Assembly: GCA_004431415.1 (NCBI GenBank)
Contig: QPMI01000089.1
Location: 1-64,000 of the forward strand
Direction of reading: 5' to 3'
Length of the DNA stretch: 64,000 nt
Origin: Cyanophora paradoxa
Lineage: Eukaryota; Glaucocystophyceae; Cyanophorales; Cyanophoraceae
In this document: piece after piece, positions 18,268 to 27,670 of the stretch
Layout: each line of letters starts with the position of its first letter
How positions within the stretch are numbered: the first letter of the stretch is position 1
Position numbers and translations under genes: made by a program
The notes under the pieces: model-generated
Told to the model about the DNA's origin: nothing
The model's database searches: none
The model's input: only the letters and a program-made list of their open reading frames with translations

Positions 18268-19224
18268 ATGCCGACGGACTACGTCTGCATTGCAAGTCAC
18301 CTAGCAGATGAGCTTTTATCAACCTCAAAATTCAAGGTTAGACTGCCTAAAATTTATCAGGATGTGAAAGCTGTGCGCTTGGTATCAGCTGAGATCCCCA
18401 ACACAATGAGCACAATTGATATACTCGATCCAGCAGAGGATTTGGTCTTTGACACCTATATATATTGGTGCAAATATGATCCTGCAAATGAGGGACCAGA
18501 CCCACCTCAGCCAGGCTTTGGTGCGTGGAATAACATTGCGATTCCACCTGGAAATTACGACGTCACCTCGCTTGTGACAAAGATAAACGAAAGGTTGACG
18601 GGGACTGGTATCACGTGCACGTATAATTCAGCGGTTAAATTAATAGGGTTCACAGCTAGCTTCGAGTTCTTTATTGCTCTGATGTTGCCACCTAACCAGG
18701 GTGGGCGGGAAGTCAGAAACTACCAGGCTGTTGCAAGGGCTCAAAGAACTGCAAAGCTTCTAGGGCTGAGATCAATTCTACCGATCCGGTCGAAGGATTT
18801 ATCTGTCGATGTTCAATATATAGAGGGCGCTTATGAACCTGATGTCACTCCCGATGATCATGTGCTCCTTCGCATTCCTGAAATTGGTGACCTTGTCAGT
18901 ATGCCCAATACTTCAATACCTGGCTTCTTTGCCAAAATTAGCATTCCAAATAGCCTTCGTCCTGGTGAGACAGCCTACTACGATTCAACTGAAGCAACTC
19001 CTTTGTATAAGTATGTTTATTCAAAGCTGGACCTCTACTCTGTGACTATTGAAATTTACGATTTTATGCAGCGAATTGCTGATTTAAATGGAGCTCCTGT
19101 CTCATTTATTCTCGAAATTCGTTATGGTCCAGACGAACCCAATGGGGATGTTGTCTACGAGCTTGCAAAGCTTCAGCTCCAGAAAAGGTCAAAGACATAT
19201 CCTTGGATCAATTCGTCAAATTGA
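18268..19224 (+). CDS. Minor capsid/penton-type protein 2, 318 aa
   Basis: The start at MPTDYVCIASHLAD is supported by the orthologue, which begins MPVDYIEVSSF. The N-terminus has SKFKVRLPKIYQDVKAVRLVSAEIPNTM, the same beta-strand pattern as the penton-type protein on the other strand (KxVRLxSAEIPNxx). The two are therefore distant paralogues and probably both vertex or minor capsid subunits. The C-terminal half has LPxxDHVLLRIPEIGDLVS and ILEIRYGPDEPNGDVVYELAKLQ, conserved in element 2. It is followed after 45 bp by the major capsid gene. Here the frame is intact, while in element 2 it has a stop. Confidence 0.8.
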   Translation: MPTDYVCIASHLADELLSTSKFKVRLPKIYQDVKAVRLVSAEIPNTMSTIDILDPAEDLVFDTYIYWCKYDPANEGPDPPQPGFGAWNNIAIPPGNYDVTSLVTKINERLTGTGITCTYNSAVKLIGFTASFEFFIALMLPPNQGGREVRNYQAVARAQRTAKLLGLRSILPIRSKDLSVDVQYIEGAYEPDVTPDDHVLLRIPEIGDLVSMPNTSIPGFFAKISIPNSLRPGETAYYDSTEATPLYKYVYSKLDLYSVTIEIYDFMQRIADLNGAPVSFILEIRYGPDEPNGDVVYELAKLQLQKRSKTYPWINSSN

Positions 19225-19269
19225 GCTAAGCGCCCAAATTATTTTCTTTCACTGCAATTATATACTTCA

Positions 19270-20658
19270 ATGGATGTTACCCAAAACTTGCAGCGGCTCG
19301 GTCTCAAAGAGCTCCTGACAACTCCGCAGGAAGCAAAGGACTTCTTCATGAACAATGAGCTTATGTTAGGTCTAACCAGCCAAACAAAGCCTGTGCGTGT
19401 TGTTGTCAACCCAAGCAATGACTATGGAGACTGCTTCGGAAAGAGGGTTACTTATTTCCTGCCCCGCTACAATTTCCTTCAGGGGCTCGAACTCCAGTTT
19501 ACCCTTCCAGAGCTGACAGCATTTACTGGTGACACTGACCTGGTTCGCACTGGGTATTTGCGGTCTGTTGGTGCTCTCGTAAAGCGAATCGAAATCAAAT
19601 ATGCTTCCTACAGCTACATTGTCCCCGAGGACTGGCTTGTTCACAGCGCTCTGATTTTCAATGATGATGCTCAGCTTAAAAAGAAATACCGGTCCGGTGG
19701 CTGGCTACATGGAACACCACCTCAGGGGACAAATCGTGCTGGAGGCATTTTCAGTGTAAAAATCCCCTGTCCATGGGAGGGTTCAGTGCTACCCATTGGT
19801 GCTCTATCTGGCGAGGTGTCTGTCGAGGTTTGGTTCCGTGATCGTGCCCAGGGCTTCGTCGAAACCAGCTATGGTGGTAGGTTTGTAACAGAATATGCCA
19901 TAGGCGGTGATGCTTCTAAAGAAGATGGACTCGGGAGCGTGGGAGCTGCTGCTGCATCCCCTGCAAACATTGGCCAGAATATAACCCCCAATGTTCTCAG
20001 TGTCACCCCTGCCAATCCCGAGCTATCGAATCCAAAGATTATTGCTCACTGCATCAACGTTGATGAGGCCACTTTTGCCCAGGTGATTGAGAAAGTCAAA
20101 ACGTCTGGAATCGCAATTCCCGCTACCGATGTCGGCTGGGTTGATGCTGATTCAATTACTTATGCAGGTGCGGGAGCGCCCACCCGGATTAATCTGTCTC
20201 AAATCAGTGGACTTTGCTACGGCCTGTTCGTTAGCATTCGTAAGCAGACAAATATGAACCAAACTGACGGAAAACACAGTGTCCTCAAAACCGAGGCAAA
20301 TACTCGTGATATAACTATTTCCTGCGAATTGAATGGCCAGCGGCTTTATTCAAACGAGCCTGTTCCTCTATTGCAAGGTGCTGAACTCATCGCTGATGTC
20401 TTCAAGTGCTCAAATTTAGACGCGCCTCTTAACAGATATGTTCTGACTGGTTTGCCATTTTGCATTAGTGGAGATAAATCGATTCGAAATGCTGCTCAAA
20501 CTGGTTTCGTAGATCTGACGAACTCGAGCAGCTGCTTCCTGAATATCATGAATCCTGCCGCTTACGATGCAAACAACAAGATTTACGTCCAAATTCGCGC
20601 TCTCCTGCACACTGTCCTAATTGTTGATGCTGCGGGTCTTCGTAAGGTGAACCTCTAG
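19270..20658 (+). CDS. Major capsid protein (double jelly roll), 462 aa
   Basis: Its length and position fit the PLV major capsid protein: it sits between the minor capsid gene and the packaging ATPase gene. Visible features are an N-terminal helix (LQRLGLKELLTTPQEAKDFF), then LQGLELQFTLPEL and YLRSVGALVKRIEIKY (strands of the first jelly roll), and GSVLPIGALSGEVSVEVWFR (the LPxxAL..GEV pattern common to such capsid proteins). The second jelly roll would start near residue 255. No transmembrane or signal segment is seen. Only the first 40 codons survive in element 2 (47953-48075). The assignment is by pattern and synteny. Confidence 0.82.
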   Translation: MDVTQNLQRLGLKELLTTPQEAKDFFMNNELMLGLTSQTKPVRVVVNPSNDYGDCFGKRVTYFLPRYNFLQGLELQFTLPELTAFTGDTDLVRTGYLRSVGALVKRIEIKYASYSYIVPEDWLVHSALIFNDDAQLKKKYRSGGWLHGTPPQGTNRAGGIFSVKIPCPWEGSVLPIGALSGEVSVEVWFRDRAQGFVETSYGGRFVTEYAIGGDASKEDGLGSVGAAAASPANIGQNITPNVLSVTPANPELSNPKIIAHCINVDEATFAQVIEKVKTSGIAIPATDVGWVDADSITYAGAGAPTRINLSQISGLCYGLFVSIRKQTNMNQTDGKHSVLKTEANTRDITISCELNGQRLYSNEPVPLLQGAELIADVFKCSNLDAPLNRYVLTGLPFCISGDKSIRNAAQTGFVDLTNSSSCFLNIMNPAAYDANNKIYVQIRALLHTVLIVDAAGLRKVNL

Positions 20659-20680
20659 TCGTATCTCGGTAGTTAATTTT

Positions 20681-21424
20681 TTGATGGATGAGTCTCAAGA
20701 ACTCGCAAAGTTCCAGCCGGGAGAAATGAGGGTTCCTTTTAAGGCCCTGTTTATTTCAAAGTCTAATAGCGGCAAATCCTTCTATTGCACCAAGCATCTG
20801 CTGCGGCTGCTCTATCCAAAGATTAATCGAGTCGTCGTGTTTACAGCCACCAAATTCAATGGTGAATACGAAGCAATAACAAAAGAGCTTTACGATGATT
20901 TTCAACCTGCCATTGTTGCAGAAATCATTGATTCACAGCGCGCTCTAATCGAAAACAAAAAGAAAGCGCCGCAGATATTACTTGTATTGGACGATCTAGT
21001 TGCCGCCTCTGAAACTCTTGATCTCCGAAATAGCAAGGCCGTTAATCGACTTTTTACGCAGGGTCGACATTTTAATATCAGTACGATTCTTATGACCCAA
21101 AAATTGACTGCTCTTAGTCAATCTATAAGATCGAACTCCGACTATTGTTTTTTCTTCAGTTACTCTAATCATACTGAACTCGAGGCAATTTATAGAGAGT
21201 TTAGTCATCTCCCGAAAGACGAATTTATTGCTTTGTTCCAAACTTGGGCTCACGATTATCAGTGCCTAGTCCTTGATGGGACCAAATACGATACGGCCTG
21301 GTACGTTGATAAAGCTGTTGAAGATAAGAGTTTTCGCTTTACAAAATGGCTTAAGAATGAAGAAGAGCCTAAGAAAGAATCGCCTGTTATCTATAAAAAG
21401 AGGCGTTTTAAAATCTTATCTTAA
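20681..21424 (+). CDS. FtsK/HerA-type DNA packaging ATPase (A32-like), 247 aa
   Basis: Walker A is SKSNSGKSFY (residues 27-36). Walker B is ILLVLDDLVA near residue 100. A sensor region follows (NISTILMTQKLTALSQSIRSNSDYCFFF). This is the genome-packaging motor of PLVs, Polintons and giant viruses, which pumps DNA into the capsid. The length is normal for the family. It lies 22 bp after the capsid gene and 9 bp before a coiled-coil gene, in one plus-strand unit. The element 2 copy has lost its first half (48081-48575). Confidence 0.9.
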   Translation: MMDESQELAKFQPGEMRVPFKALFISKSNSGKSFYCTKHLLRLLYPKINRVVVFTATKFNGEYEAITKELYDDFQPAIVAEIIDSQRALIENKKKAPQILLVLDDLVAASETLDLRNSKAVNRLFTQGRHFNISTILMTQKLTALSQSIRSNSDYCFFFSYSNHTELEAIYREFSHLPKDEFIALFQTWAHDYQCLVLDGTKYDTAWYVDKAVEDKSFRFTKWLKNEEEPKKESPVIYKKRRFKILS

Positions 21425-21433
21425 GAACAGAAG

Positions 21434-22072
21434 ATGGCAAGAGGCATTCCTAAGAAGGGATATCGTGAAAGACGCAAGGTTAATCCTATAGAGCCAAATG
21501 CTCCACTGATTGAAAGCGGCTCAACTGAGGGCGCAGCTGTTGCTGATCCTAGCGGTGAGCTAGCTAGTGACCCCCGTCTAAATGCACCTGTAGCTAAAAC
21601 GATTGCCTCCGCAGCTGCTAATGCCAGTGCGGTTGACGACCGCCACGCCCAGGCTAAAATCGTTACTGAAATTCAGTCCGATATCGATGAGGATGCAGCC
21701 CGGATCATTCGTGCGATGGCGTCTGAACCGAGATACTCCGGTCCAAAAATCAAGACAGCAACAGTATCAAAGAGTCAGATCGAGGAACTAACAGCTAAAT
21801 TGCGAGATCTCGAGGCTCGATCGGCTAATATCGAATCGTATGTAAAAGAGAAGCAAGAGAGAGCGAAGATCCGCGAGATGTTGCGCAGCGAGATGTTTAA
21901 ACATAGACCTATGGACGTACCAGATTTACGCTATCTCAAAAACGAAAAAGAGAAGGCTTCACAAGCTCTTGATGATGCAGCTGTAAAACCTGCTACCCCC
22001 AATGTTTTCGAGCCAAACGCTATTGGGTCACAACTGAAGGGAGCTCTTGGTGGTCGGAGGATTCGGTTGTGA
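21434..22072 (+). CDS. Coiled-coil virion-block protein, 212 aa
   Basis: The first half is low-complexity, rich in Ala, Pro, Asp and Glu. Residues about 110-175 form a likely coiled coil (SQIEELTAKLRDLEARSANIE, VKEKQERAKIREMLRSEMF). The protein ends in a short basic tail, GGRRIRL. The element 2 relative (48604-49338, 244 aa) keeps the coiled coil and the basic tail (KRRVWL). The function is not known; its constant place after the ATPase suggests a minor capsid or core protein. Its last 53 bp overlap the 3' end of the HNH gene on the other strand. Confidence 0.7.
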   Translation: MARGIPKKGYRERRKVNPIEPNAPLIESGSTEGAAVADPSGELASDPRLNAPVAKTIASAAANASAVDDRHAQAKIVTEIQSDIDEDAARIIRAMASEPRYSGPKIKTATVSKSQIEELTAKLRDLEARSANIESYVKEKQERAKIREMLRSEMFKHRPMDVPDLRYLKNEKEKASQALDDAAVKPATPNVFEPNAIGSQLKGALGGRRIRL

Positions 22073-22580
22073 AATTCAGACGCAGAAATGGACGGTCCCC
22101 GGCGGAAGTTTGATCAAGGGCATAGGTGTCTCTGGCTTTAGCAGCGGCTTCAGTAGTGGTAAAGTAGCCGATCGACTTTTTGCGCCCATTCATATGATAG
22201 TATGCTTGCCATTTACCACGCTGCTGATGGAACGATACACCAATGAAACCGCTGCTGTTATTGCGCTGCTGTCCACGATTCAAATTCTGCTGCCGCTTTG
22301 ATGCCAGTCGAAGATTTTCGCGACGATTATCTTTTGGATCGTTGTTGATATGATCGATAGTTAAACCGTTTTCGAGTTCGCCGCTGATGAAGTTATGCAT
22401 TCTTACCTTCTTACCATTGATGATGGTTCTGACATATTCATTATCTAAACTCCAGCGGAATCCAAGAACACGTAGAGCATCATCCTGACTAACTAGAGCG
22501 TAGGCAACAATTACTCGACGATGATTCCGGATACCACCAAGCGGGATTGCCACAGCGCCTTCAGGAACTACGATCTCCAT
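22020..22580 (-). CDS. HNH homing-type endonuclease with AP2 domain, copy 2
   Basis: A 186-aa protein. The HNH core is at residues 65-105 (MHNFI, IDHINNDPKDNRRENLR), followed by an AP2-type domain (SGFIGVSFHQQRGKWQA ... IGYFTTTEAAAKARDTYALD). It is clearly a paralogue of 8236-8763 (both end with a RxFLRLNF motif). Its 3' end overlaps the coiled-coil gene by 53 bp, suggesting insertion at the very end of that gene. Element 2 has neither copy. Confidence 0.9.
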   Translation of the reverse strand: MEIVVPEGAVAIPLGGIRNHRRVIVAYALVSQDDALRVLGFRWSLDNEYVRTIINGKKVRMHNFISGELENGLTIDHINNDPKDNRRENLRLASKRQQNLNRGQQRNNSSGFIGVSFHQQRGKWQAYYHMNGRKKSIGYFTTTEAAAKARDTYALDQTSAGDRPFLRLNFTTESSDHQELPSVVTQ

Positions 22581-22612
22581 GTCTCTCTTTACAATCTGAG
22601 ATTGAGATCTCT

Positions 22613-22885
22613 TTAAGACAAGTCAAAATCGGGCAAATCCGGAAGATCCTCCACAGTTGGTTTCCTCTCTCGCTCTGCAAAGTCAAGCATACCGTTTACT
22701 GTTGCCAGATCATTTGATTGACAAATTTCAAAAGCACGCTGCAATTCACGTTTGTCGTACTCACGAAGATGCGGCCAAGATAACAACCATTCCGCATATT
22801 TTGGGTCGCTAAAAACTACTTTAAGATGAGTTTCACCGCGGTACTTCCCAAATCGAATTGTTCCTGCGGGCATTATTTGAATCAT
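22613..22885 (-). CDS. Small ExoX-C-like domain protein, about 90 aa
   Basis: An upstream extension to 23020 is open, but it would overlap the divergent gene at 22983, so I favour the ATG at 22883-22885 (MIQIMPAGTIRFGKYRG). The motif IRFGKYRG...KVVFSDPKYAEWLLSW matches the short domain found at the C-terminus of exodeoxyribonuclease X-like proteins and as a stand-alone protein in giant viruses (FGKYKG ... D..Y..WL). The role is unclear, perhaps nucleic-acid processing. The acidic tail ends DLPDLPDFDLS. There is no copy in element 2. Confidence 0.6.
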   Translation of the reverse strand: MIQIMPAGTIRFGKYRGETHLKVVFSDPKYAEWLLSWPHLREYDKRELQRAFEICQSNDLATVNGMLDFAERERKPTVEDLPDLPDFDLS

Positions 22886-22982
22886 ATCTCGGATTTTATG
22901 TTCGGAATTTAACGCAACACAAACCTGCGATTTATGCCATAAAAAGATTTCGTACCTTGTTTGTGACGAGAAAACCAAAGAA

Positions 22983-23258
22983 ATGGATGTTGAATCATCA
23001 ACTAAACAGCGTGGTCGCAAACCAATTGTTGTAACCCCTGAAATCGCTGCTGCACGAAAAGCAAAGCGTGCTGAGAGCCATCGCCGTCGTTACAATGAAG
23101 ATCCAGAATTTCGCAGACGACACATAGAAGCCAGCTCGAGGTACCAGCAGAACAACAGCGAGAATCATCTAGAGGCAAATCGTCGCTATCGCAGTCGAAT
23201 TTACGAAAAGTTAGCCCTGCTAGAGTCTCTCCAACAATGTGTTGTTATAGCTCTTTGA
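22983..23258 (+). CDS. Small basic protein with AT-hook-like motif, 91 aa
   Basis: The N-terminus has KQRGRKPIVV (an AT-hook-like RGRKP core). The rest is a very basic helix (ARKAKRAESHRRRYNEDPEFRRRHIE). The same design, RRYxEDPExR helix plus a GRP AT-hook, is found in element 2 at 50960-51205 and 51358-51684, where the hook is C-terminal. It is probably a DNA-binding, regulatory or genome-condensing protein. Its 3' end overlaps the integrase end by 14 bp (convergent). Confidence 0.65.
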   Translation: MDVESSTKQRGRKPIVVTPEIAAARKAKRAESHRRRYNEDPEFRRRHIEASSRYQQNNSENHLEANRRYRSRIYEKLALLESLQQCVVIAL

Positions 23259-24405
23259 CTAGCCTTCTGGTCTTTGTTCTCTCTAATATTCCACCAGGGT
23301 TTAACTTGACAGTTCCAGCTGTCGCAAGTTGCTTTTGAAGGCGAAGCAGCCTCTTATTTTTTTCTATGTCCACTCGATCTAAGTTCTCTCGCATCAGATT
23401 TAGCTCCTTCTTTCGTCGTTGCATTGCTCTCTGTGCTGCATTTCCCGCACGACGTTCCTCTGAATCTGCAGCTACTTTCATTAGTCGCTGGTAGTTCACC
23501 GCTTTGTTGTAGCCCGAAAGCGTAAATTTGAGCAGCGGTCCAAAGCCACCTATCTCCATAATCGTATAGATTTCTTTTGAATACGTCGGCTTTGAAGATT
23601 TGTCGAAACGTTTTTTCTCTAGCTGCACCCGCACGCGATCGCCTACTTTAAATTCGACCTCCTTCAGGTAGTGTTGCTGCTCGTAGACCTCTCGCTGATA
23701 ATCGTTGCGTGCAATTGTCTCCTTCGGATTCTCTGCTGCAGCGTTTGGCGATGTACCAATTGACCTATGCTCTGACGAATTATAATTACGCACAAATGCG
23801 GGCAGCTTGTCGATGTACCTATCCGTGTCATATGCCTCCATATACCGTGCAATAATTCGCTTCAAAGTTCCATTAAATCTTTCTATTTTGCCGTTTGCTT
23901 GTGGTCGATGCGCTTCCACAGCATTGTGCTTGATACCCATACTCGCCAACATTGCTGCTGCGGTTCCTTTAAACTCCTGATCTGTCTGAATAATATCCGG
24001 CTTGGCTGGAAAACTATCTATGAGTTTCCGTAGTGTTGAAAGGAGTGTACTTTCGCTCTTGTTCTTCATTGGAATGCTGTAGGCTTTCCGAGTCACTACG
24101 TCCACTGCGTTCATTATAAAGTGAATACCGCGGTTTGTTCTAGCGTACGGAGTCACGTCGATTAGGTCCACCTCGAAGTATTTCTCTGCTTTGTCGTATG
24201 TTATACTTGTGAATGGTTTCTCTTTTTGCGGCCTCGCAAATCTTTGCGCTGTCGATAATTTCTCCAGCACTTCTCTAACCCTGGAAACTGGTATTTTCAA
24301 CTTCTTGGCAATACGTGTGGCAGACTGAAGCCCTATTTCTGGATCATAGTATGCCTCCTGAATTTTGGCTGATGTACTCATGAGGAACTGTGCTGTAATA
24401 GTCAT
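23245..24405 (-). CDS. rve (DDE) integrase, 386 aa
   Basis: The core holds the catalytic triad: FEVDLIDVTPY (first Asp, about residue 87), IIQTDQEFKG (second Asp, about 155) and NGKIERFNGTLK (Glu, 32 residues after the second Asp). The N-terminus has a helix-turn-helix-like segment (TRIAKKLKIPVSRVREVLEKLS) and the C-terminus an SH3/chromo-like DNA-binding part (FKVGDRVRVQLEKKRFDKSS). The triad spacing is typical for Polinton integrases, which make 6-bp target duplications as seen here. Starts at 24405 or at 24381 (MSTSAK) are both possible; the gene overlaps the end of the polymerase gene. It is only distantly similar to the integrase of element 2. Confidence 0.92.
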   Translation of the reverse strand: MTITAQFLMSTSAKIQEAYYDPEIGLQSATRIAKKLKIPVSRVREVLEKLSTAQRFARPQKEKPFTSITYDKAEKYFEVDLIDVTPYARTNRGIHFIMNAVDVVTRKAYSIPMKNKSESTLLSTLRKLIDSFPAKPDIIQTDQEFKGTAAAMLASMGIKHNAVEAHRPQANGKIERFNGTLKRIIARYMEAYDTDRYIDKLPAFVRNYNSSEHRSIGTSPNAAAENPKETIARNDYQREVYEQQHYLKEVEFKVGDRVRVQLEKKRFDKSSKPTYSKEIYTIMEIGGFGPLLKFTLSGYNKAVNYQRLMKVAADSEERRAGNAAQRAMQRRKKELNLMRENLDRVDIEKNKRLLRLQKQLATAGTVKLNPGGILERTKTRRLVKEL

Positions 24406-27400
24406 CCGAAATTATCTTGCGCTTTGTGTATTCCGTCTTATTTAATACTCTGCTGAAAGGAATCTGGATGATTGAACTAAAGCCAATCCCTGCCTCGCGC
24501 TGCTTTCCATTCGGTTTGAAGACACGAGCAAGTTTAGACTCAATTGTGCACTCTGGCTGATACCGGTTTTCTAACATTTGTTTAAATGCTTCCAAAGCGA
24601 CCCGTGACTCGAGGTGCCCCTTCCTCATCTCCGGATCACTCGAAAGCCAGTTCTCTTCTATCCAGCTCTTCGGAATTCCTTTCGCACGCACATGCACGTC
24701 AGACTCCCCATTCGCCTTCACAAAACGACAGCAGTAAACCTTTGGGCCAACAAAGTATGCCTCCACAATTTGCCCTTGGATGTCGTAATCTAGTTTTCCC
24801 AGCTCGTTCTCGCATATCGCCCTGTTCGCCTCCTCTTCGCTCATACCCTCCAAAGAGTATGGTCGTTTCATGCAATCAGTCACCAGCTCTGCAAATTTCC
24901 TGTGCACAACAAGAGAGTCGGTGTCCGTGTAAAACGGCATGGCTTCGATGTCTTTGTAAGAGTTCATCTTTACTAGGAACCTGTCCATGATCTCGCGACT
25001 GTAGGAGAGAATAAATGCTCCAATGAAGCAGGGCTTCGACACACAAGCATCACGTTTGCTCTCTGGTACTTCGTATGTCACATACATCCGTGTTTCACTC
25101 TCAATTTCGATGTCTGTAATCGTAGACGTCCGCTGGAGCTCTTTAAATCGGCGATAATTAGAAACTAGCTCCGTGGTTTCGATCACTGCCCGCTGGGCAA
25201 ATTTGCCGTAGAGACCATTTAGTTGAATCTTTGCTGTTGCGTACTGAGCTGTGCCCTTCCTTGAACGTGCCTTCATACAATACAACTTCTCGATGTAATC
25301 TTTAAACATTCGCTCCTTGCCTTCAAATAAATACACCTCGTGAACCTCTGTTATTTCGACCCCAAGCACTATCGCCCTATAGATATCGACCGATGTATAC
25401 ATCTCTCGCTCGATCGGTTTTAGGTTCGACCACCCCAAATTCGACTCGTGGCGTGGTAGCGGAGAAAGCACAAGGTCCTGAGGAATTTTCGCACTGATGC
25501 TCGCAATGAACAGTTGCTCCATTTTTCGACTTAGCATGAACTTTCGAAAACGCTCCAAAGCCTCCGGTTCATTGATCACCTTAAATTTACCTGTCGGAAA
25601 CTGGTTAAAGTACATTGCGGTCGGATAAAGAGAGACCACATCCAGATCTACCAAGAAATCATCTGGACCCTTCGAGACAAACTTGCGTTTGAATGGCAAA
25701 CAGCGACCTCCGTAAATAGCCCTGCGAAAAACCTGATCTTCGCTATACTTTGGAAGGTGCAGCTCTGTCTTCATCAGCTGCCGGTAAATCTGAAATGCCA
25801 TTGATGAAGCTGTAAGTGTCTGCTTAGAATTCACATTAATTCCAAATAGCTCAAAGCACGTACTCGAATATTTCATGTATAGCTCCGTCATCGATCGCAC
25901 GTCGGCTCTAAGATATTCTCCCCATTCCTCCTTGTGTGTCTCAACATCTGCCCACGTCTTGATCTTGCGATGGTCAAAGTCTCCTTTGATCGTTGTGCAG
26001 CCGTAGTCCTTTCCAGCCTGTTTTAGTGAACCTTGAATATGTAGGCACGGGTCAAAACTTGTCAACTCTCCTCCTGCTGACGTCTTCCACTTCATACTCT
26101 TAATCTTGCCCGAGGAGCGCATGACGTTCACCTGGCTGTCTGGCCGATTCTCAATCAGCCATCGGTATATGAATATCAGATCAAAACCCGCACCGTTGTA
26201 AAATACTACTGTGGTCTTCTCTGCCCAATCATCCAGCCATTGCATAAATTGATTTAATGTTTCAGGACCGTAGAACATCTTGGTTCCTACAATTTCGCCC
26301 TTGCAAATTATGTCTGTGTCAACAGCATATGGAACGTGGGTCTTGCCATCGCAAGGAAATGTTTCAAAGTCCGCCCCTATCACGCTCTCCATTGCCGTAA
26401 ATTCACTCTCCTTCTCGCAAGGGGTGATCTTTCTTCCAATGACACCTTTGTTTCTGATGGCCGCAACGCATTTGTTTGTGTGATCTTCAATTGGATTGTA
26501 GGCGCAACGGCATCTAGTACAAAACTGACAAGTTACCTTGTGCCTTTCCAGTTCCAACTGCATTTTCCCGCAGGCACTGCACTTCTCCATTTCAGTTGTT
26601 CTTTTATCCTTAATCAGGTAGCAGTGCGCCTCGACAATACAAAGGTGAGCACGCTTTTCAAATCCTAGATCGGTTGCAAAAAGCGGCTTAAATTTTCCTT
26701 GCGAAAACTCAAAAACACTCGTGTCTATTCTGTAAAAACCGCTCAGCTTATTAATTGTCGGCACATCAACTGATATCAATCCTCGCCGTAGTCCTAGCTG
26801 TGTTCTAATCCCTCCATAGTCCAATCTCTGAAGCTGCTTGTAAATTCGATCTAGGCTTATTCTTCCAGGATTCAGCTTTACATATTCAAAGCACTCTAAC
26901 ACGCAATTGTCCTCTGGTGAAATCGGACAGTAGATCTTATTCATGGTCAGGGCTTTGCCGTTGAATGGGAGCTTTGGAACGTTTCCCAGTGCACCTGCAG
27001 CGTTCTCTGCAATTAGCACCTCTATTTTCACTACTGGCCAGAGGTCATTGTCTTCGTATGGCTGTTGCGCTAGCATCCATTGTTCCATCTTTTCAGCCAA
27101 GTTTGACAACAGCGAGTGCATTGTGCCCTCTTCGATTGTTGCAAGTTGAGTGCGATACATGCGAAAGTTATCGAAATGAAAGCGAATTAGGACGCTTGAT
27201 CCAATCCTCGCTGGCACTCGCAGCTCTCTCAGAAACACGATCGTGATCTCTTTCACTCGCTCAGGCATTGGAGTCGGTTCAATATCCAAAACATCCTTGG
27301 TAAATAACAACCCCGGATATGCATAGTGGGCATAATTTAACACGGTATCGCCTCGACCACTCTCGCGAAACAAATTCGAGATCCCATACTCAACAATATC

Positions 27401-27670
27401 ATCAAACTCTCGCGTGGTTGCAATTCGAGCATTGCGTTCGCTATCAAAATGTCTTGTTATCCATGCCTCGTACAAAGGGCGCTGCGGCCGGTTCGTCTGC
27501 CTAAGTCTGAGCAATGTCGCTAGATTTGCTCGAAGATTTTGTGTGTGGGTTCCCCTCTGTGGGTCTGCTAGCCGCAACAGTGTGTTCAAATATGTTCCGT
27601 TAATGTACCTAAGAGTGTGTAGCTCCTGCGCAAGGCTCCGAATTTCCGCTCTCAGATTGTTCCTGTCCAT
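24344..27670 (-). CDS. Protein-primed-type family B DNA polymerase, 1108 aa
   Basis: Exonuclease motifs: IGADFETFP (Exo I), VVFYNGAGFDLIF (Exo II) and YLRADVRSMTELY (Exo III). Polymerase motifs: DLDVVSLYPTAMYFNQFPTG (motif A), KIQLNGLYGKFAQ (motif B), FYTDTDSLVVH (motif C) and a KxY motif in VGPKVYC. A Cys/His zinc-binding cluster lies at about 390-430 (CSACGKM ... CQFCTRC). The N-terminal 380 residues may contain a terminal-protein domain. All catalytic residues are present. The polymerase of element 2 belongs to a different branch. Confidence 0.93.
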   Translation of the reverse strand: MDRNNLRAEIRSLAQELHTLRYINGTYLNTLLRLADPQRGTHTQNLRANLATLLRLRQTNRPQRPLYEAWITRHFDSERNARIATTREFDDIVEYGISNLFRESGRGDTVLNYAHYAYPGLLFTKDVLDIEPTPMPERVKEITIVFLRELRVPARIGSSVLIRFHFDNFRMYRTQLATIEEGTMHSLLSNLAEKMEQWMLAQQPYEDNDLWPVVKIEVLIAENAAGALGNVPKLPFNGKALTMNKIYCPISPEDNCVLECFEYVKLNPGRISLDRIYKQLQRLDYGGIRTQLGLRRGLISVDVPTINKLSGFYRIDTSVFEFSQGKFKPLFATDLGFEKRAHLCIVEAHCYLIKDKRTTEMEKCSACGKMQLELERHKVTCQFCTRCRCAYNPIEDHTNKCVAAIRNKGVIGRKITPCEKESEFTAMESVIGADFETFPCDGKTHVPYAVDTDIICKGEIVGTKMFYGPETLNQFMQWLDDWAEKTTVVFYNGAGFDLIFIYRWLIENRPDSQVNVMRSSGKIKSMKWKTSAGGELTSFDPCLHIQGSLKQAGKDYGCTTIKGDFDHRKIKTWADVETHKEEWGEYLRADVRSMTELYMKYSSTCFELFGINVNSKQTLTASSMAFQIYRQLMKTELHLPKYSEDQVFRRAIYGGRCLPFKRKFVSKGPDDFLVDLDVVSLYPTAMYFNQFPTGKFKVINEPEALERFRKFMLSRKMEQLFIASISAKIPQDLVLSPLPRHESNLGWSNLKPIEREMYTSVDIYRAIVLGVEITEVHEVYLFEGKERMFKDYIEKLYCMKARSRKGTAQYATAKIQLNGLYGKFAQRAVIETTELVSNYRRFKELQRTSTITDIEIESETRMYVTYEVPESKRDACVSKPCFIGAFILSYSREIMDRFLVKMNSYKDIEAMPFYTDTDSLVVHRKFAELVTDCMKRPYSLEGMSEEEANRAICENELGKLDYDIQGQIVEAYFVGPKVYCCRFVKANGESDVHVRAKGIPKSWIEENWLSSDPEMRKGHLESRVALEAFKQMLENRYQPECTIESKLARVFKPNGKQREAGIGFSSIIQIPFSRVLNKTEYTKRKIISDDYYSTVPHEYISQNSGGIL

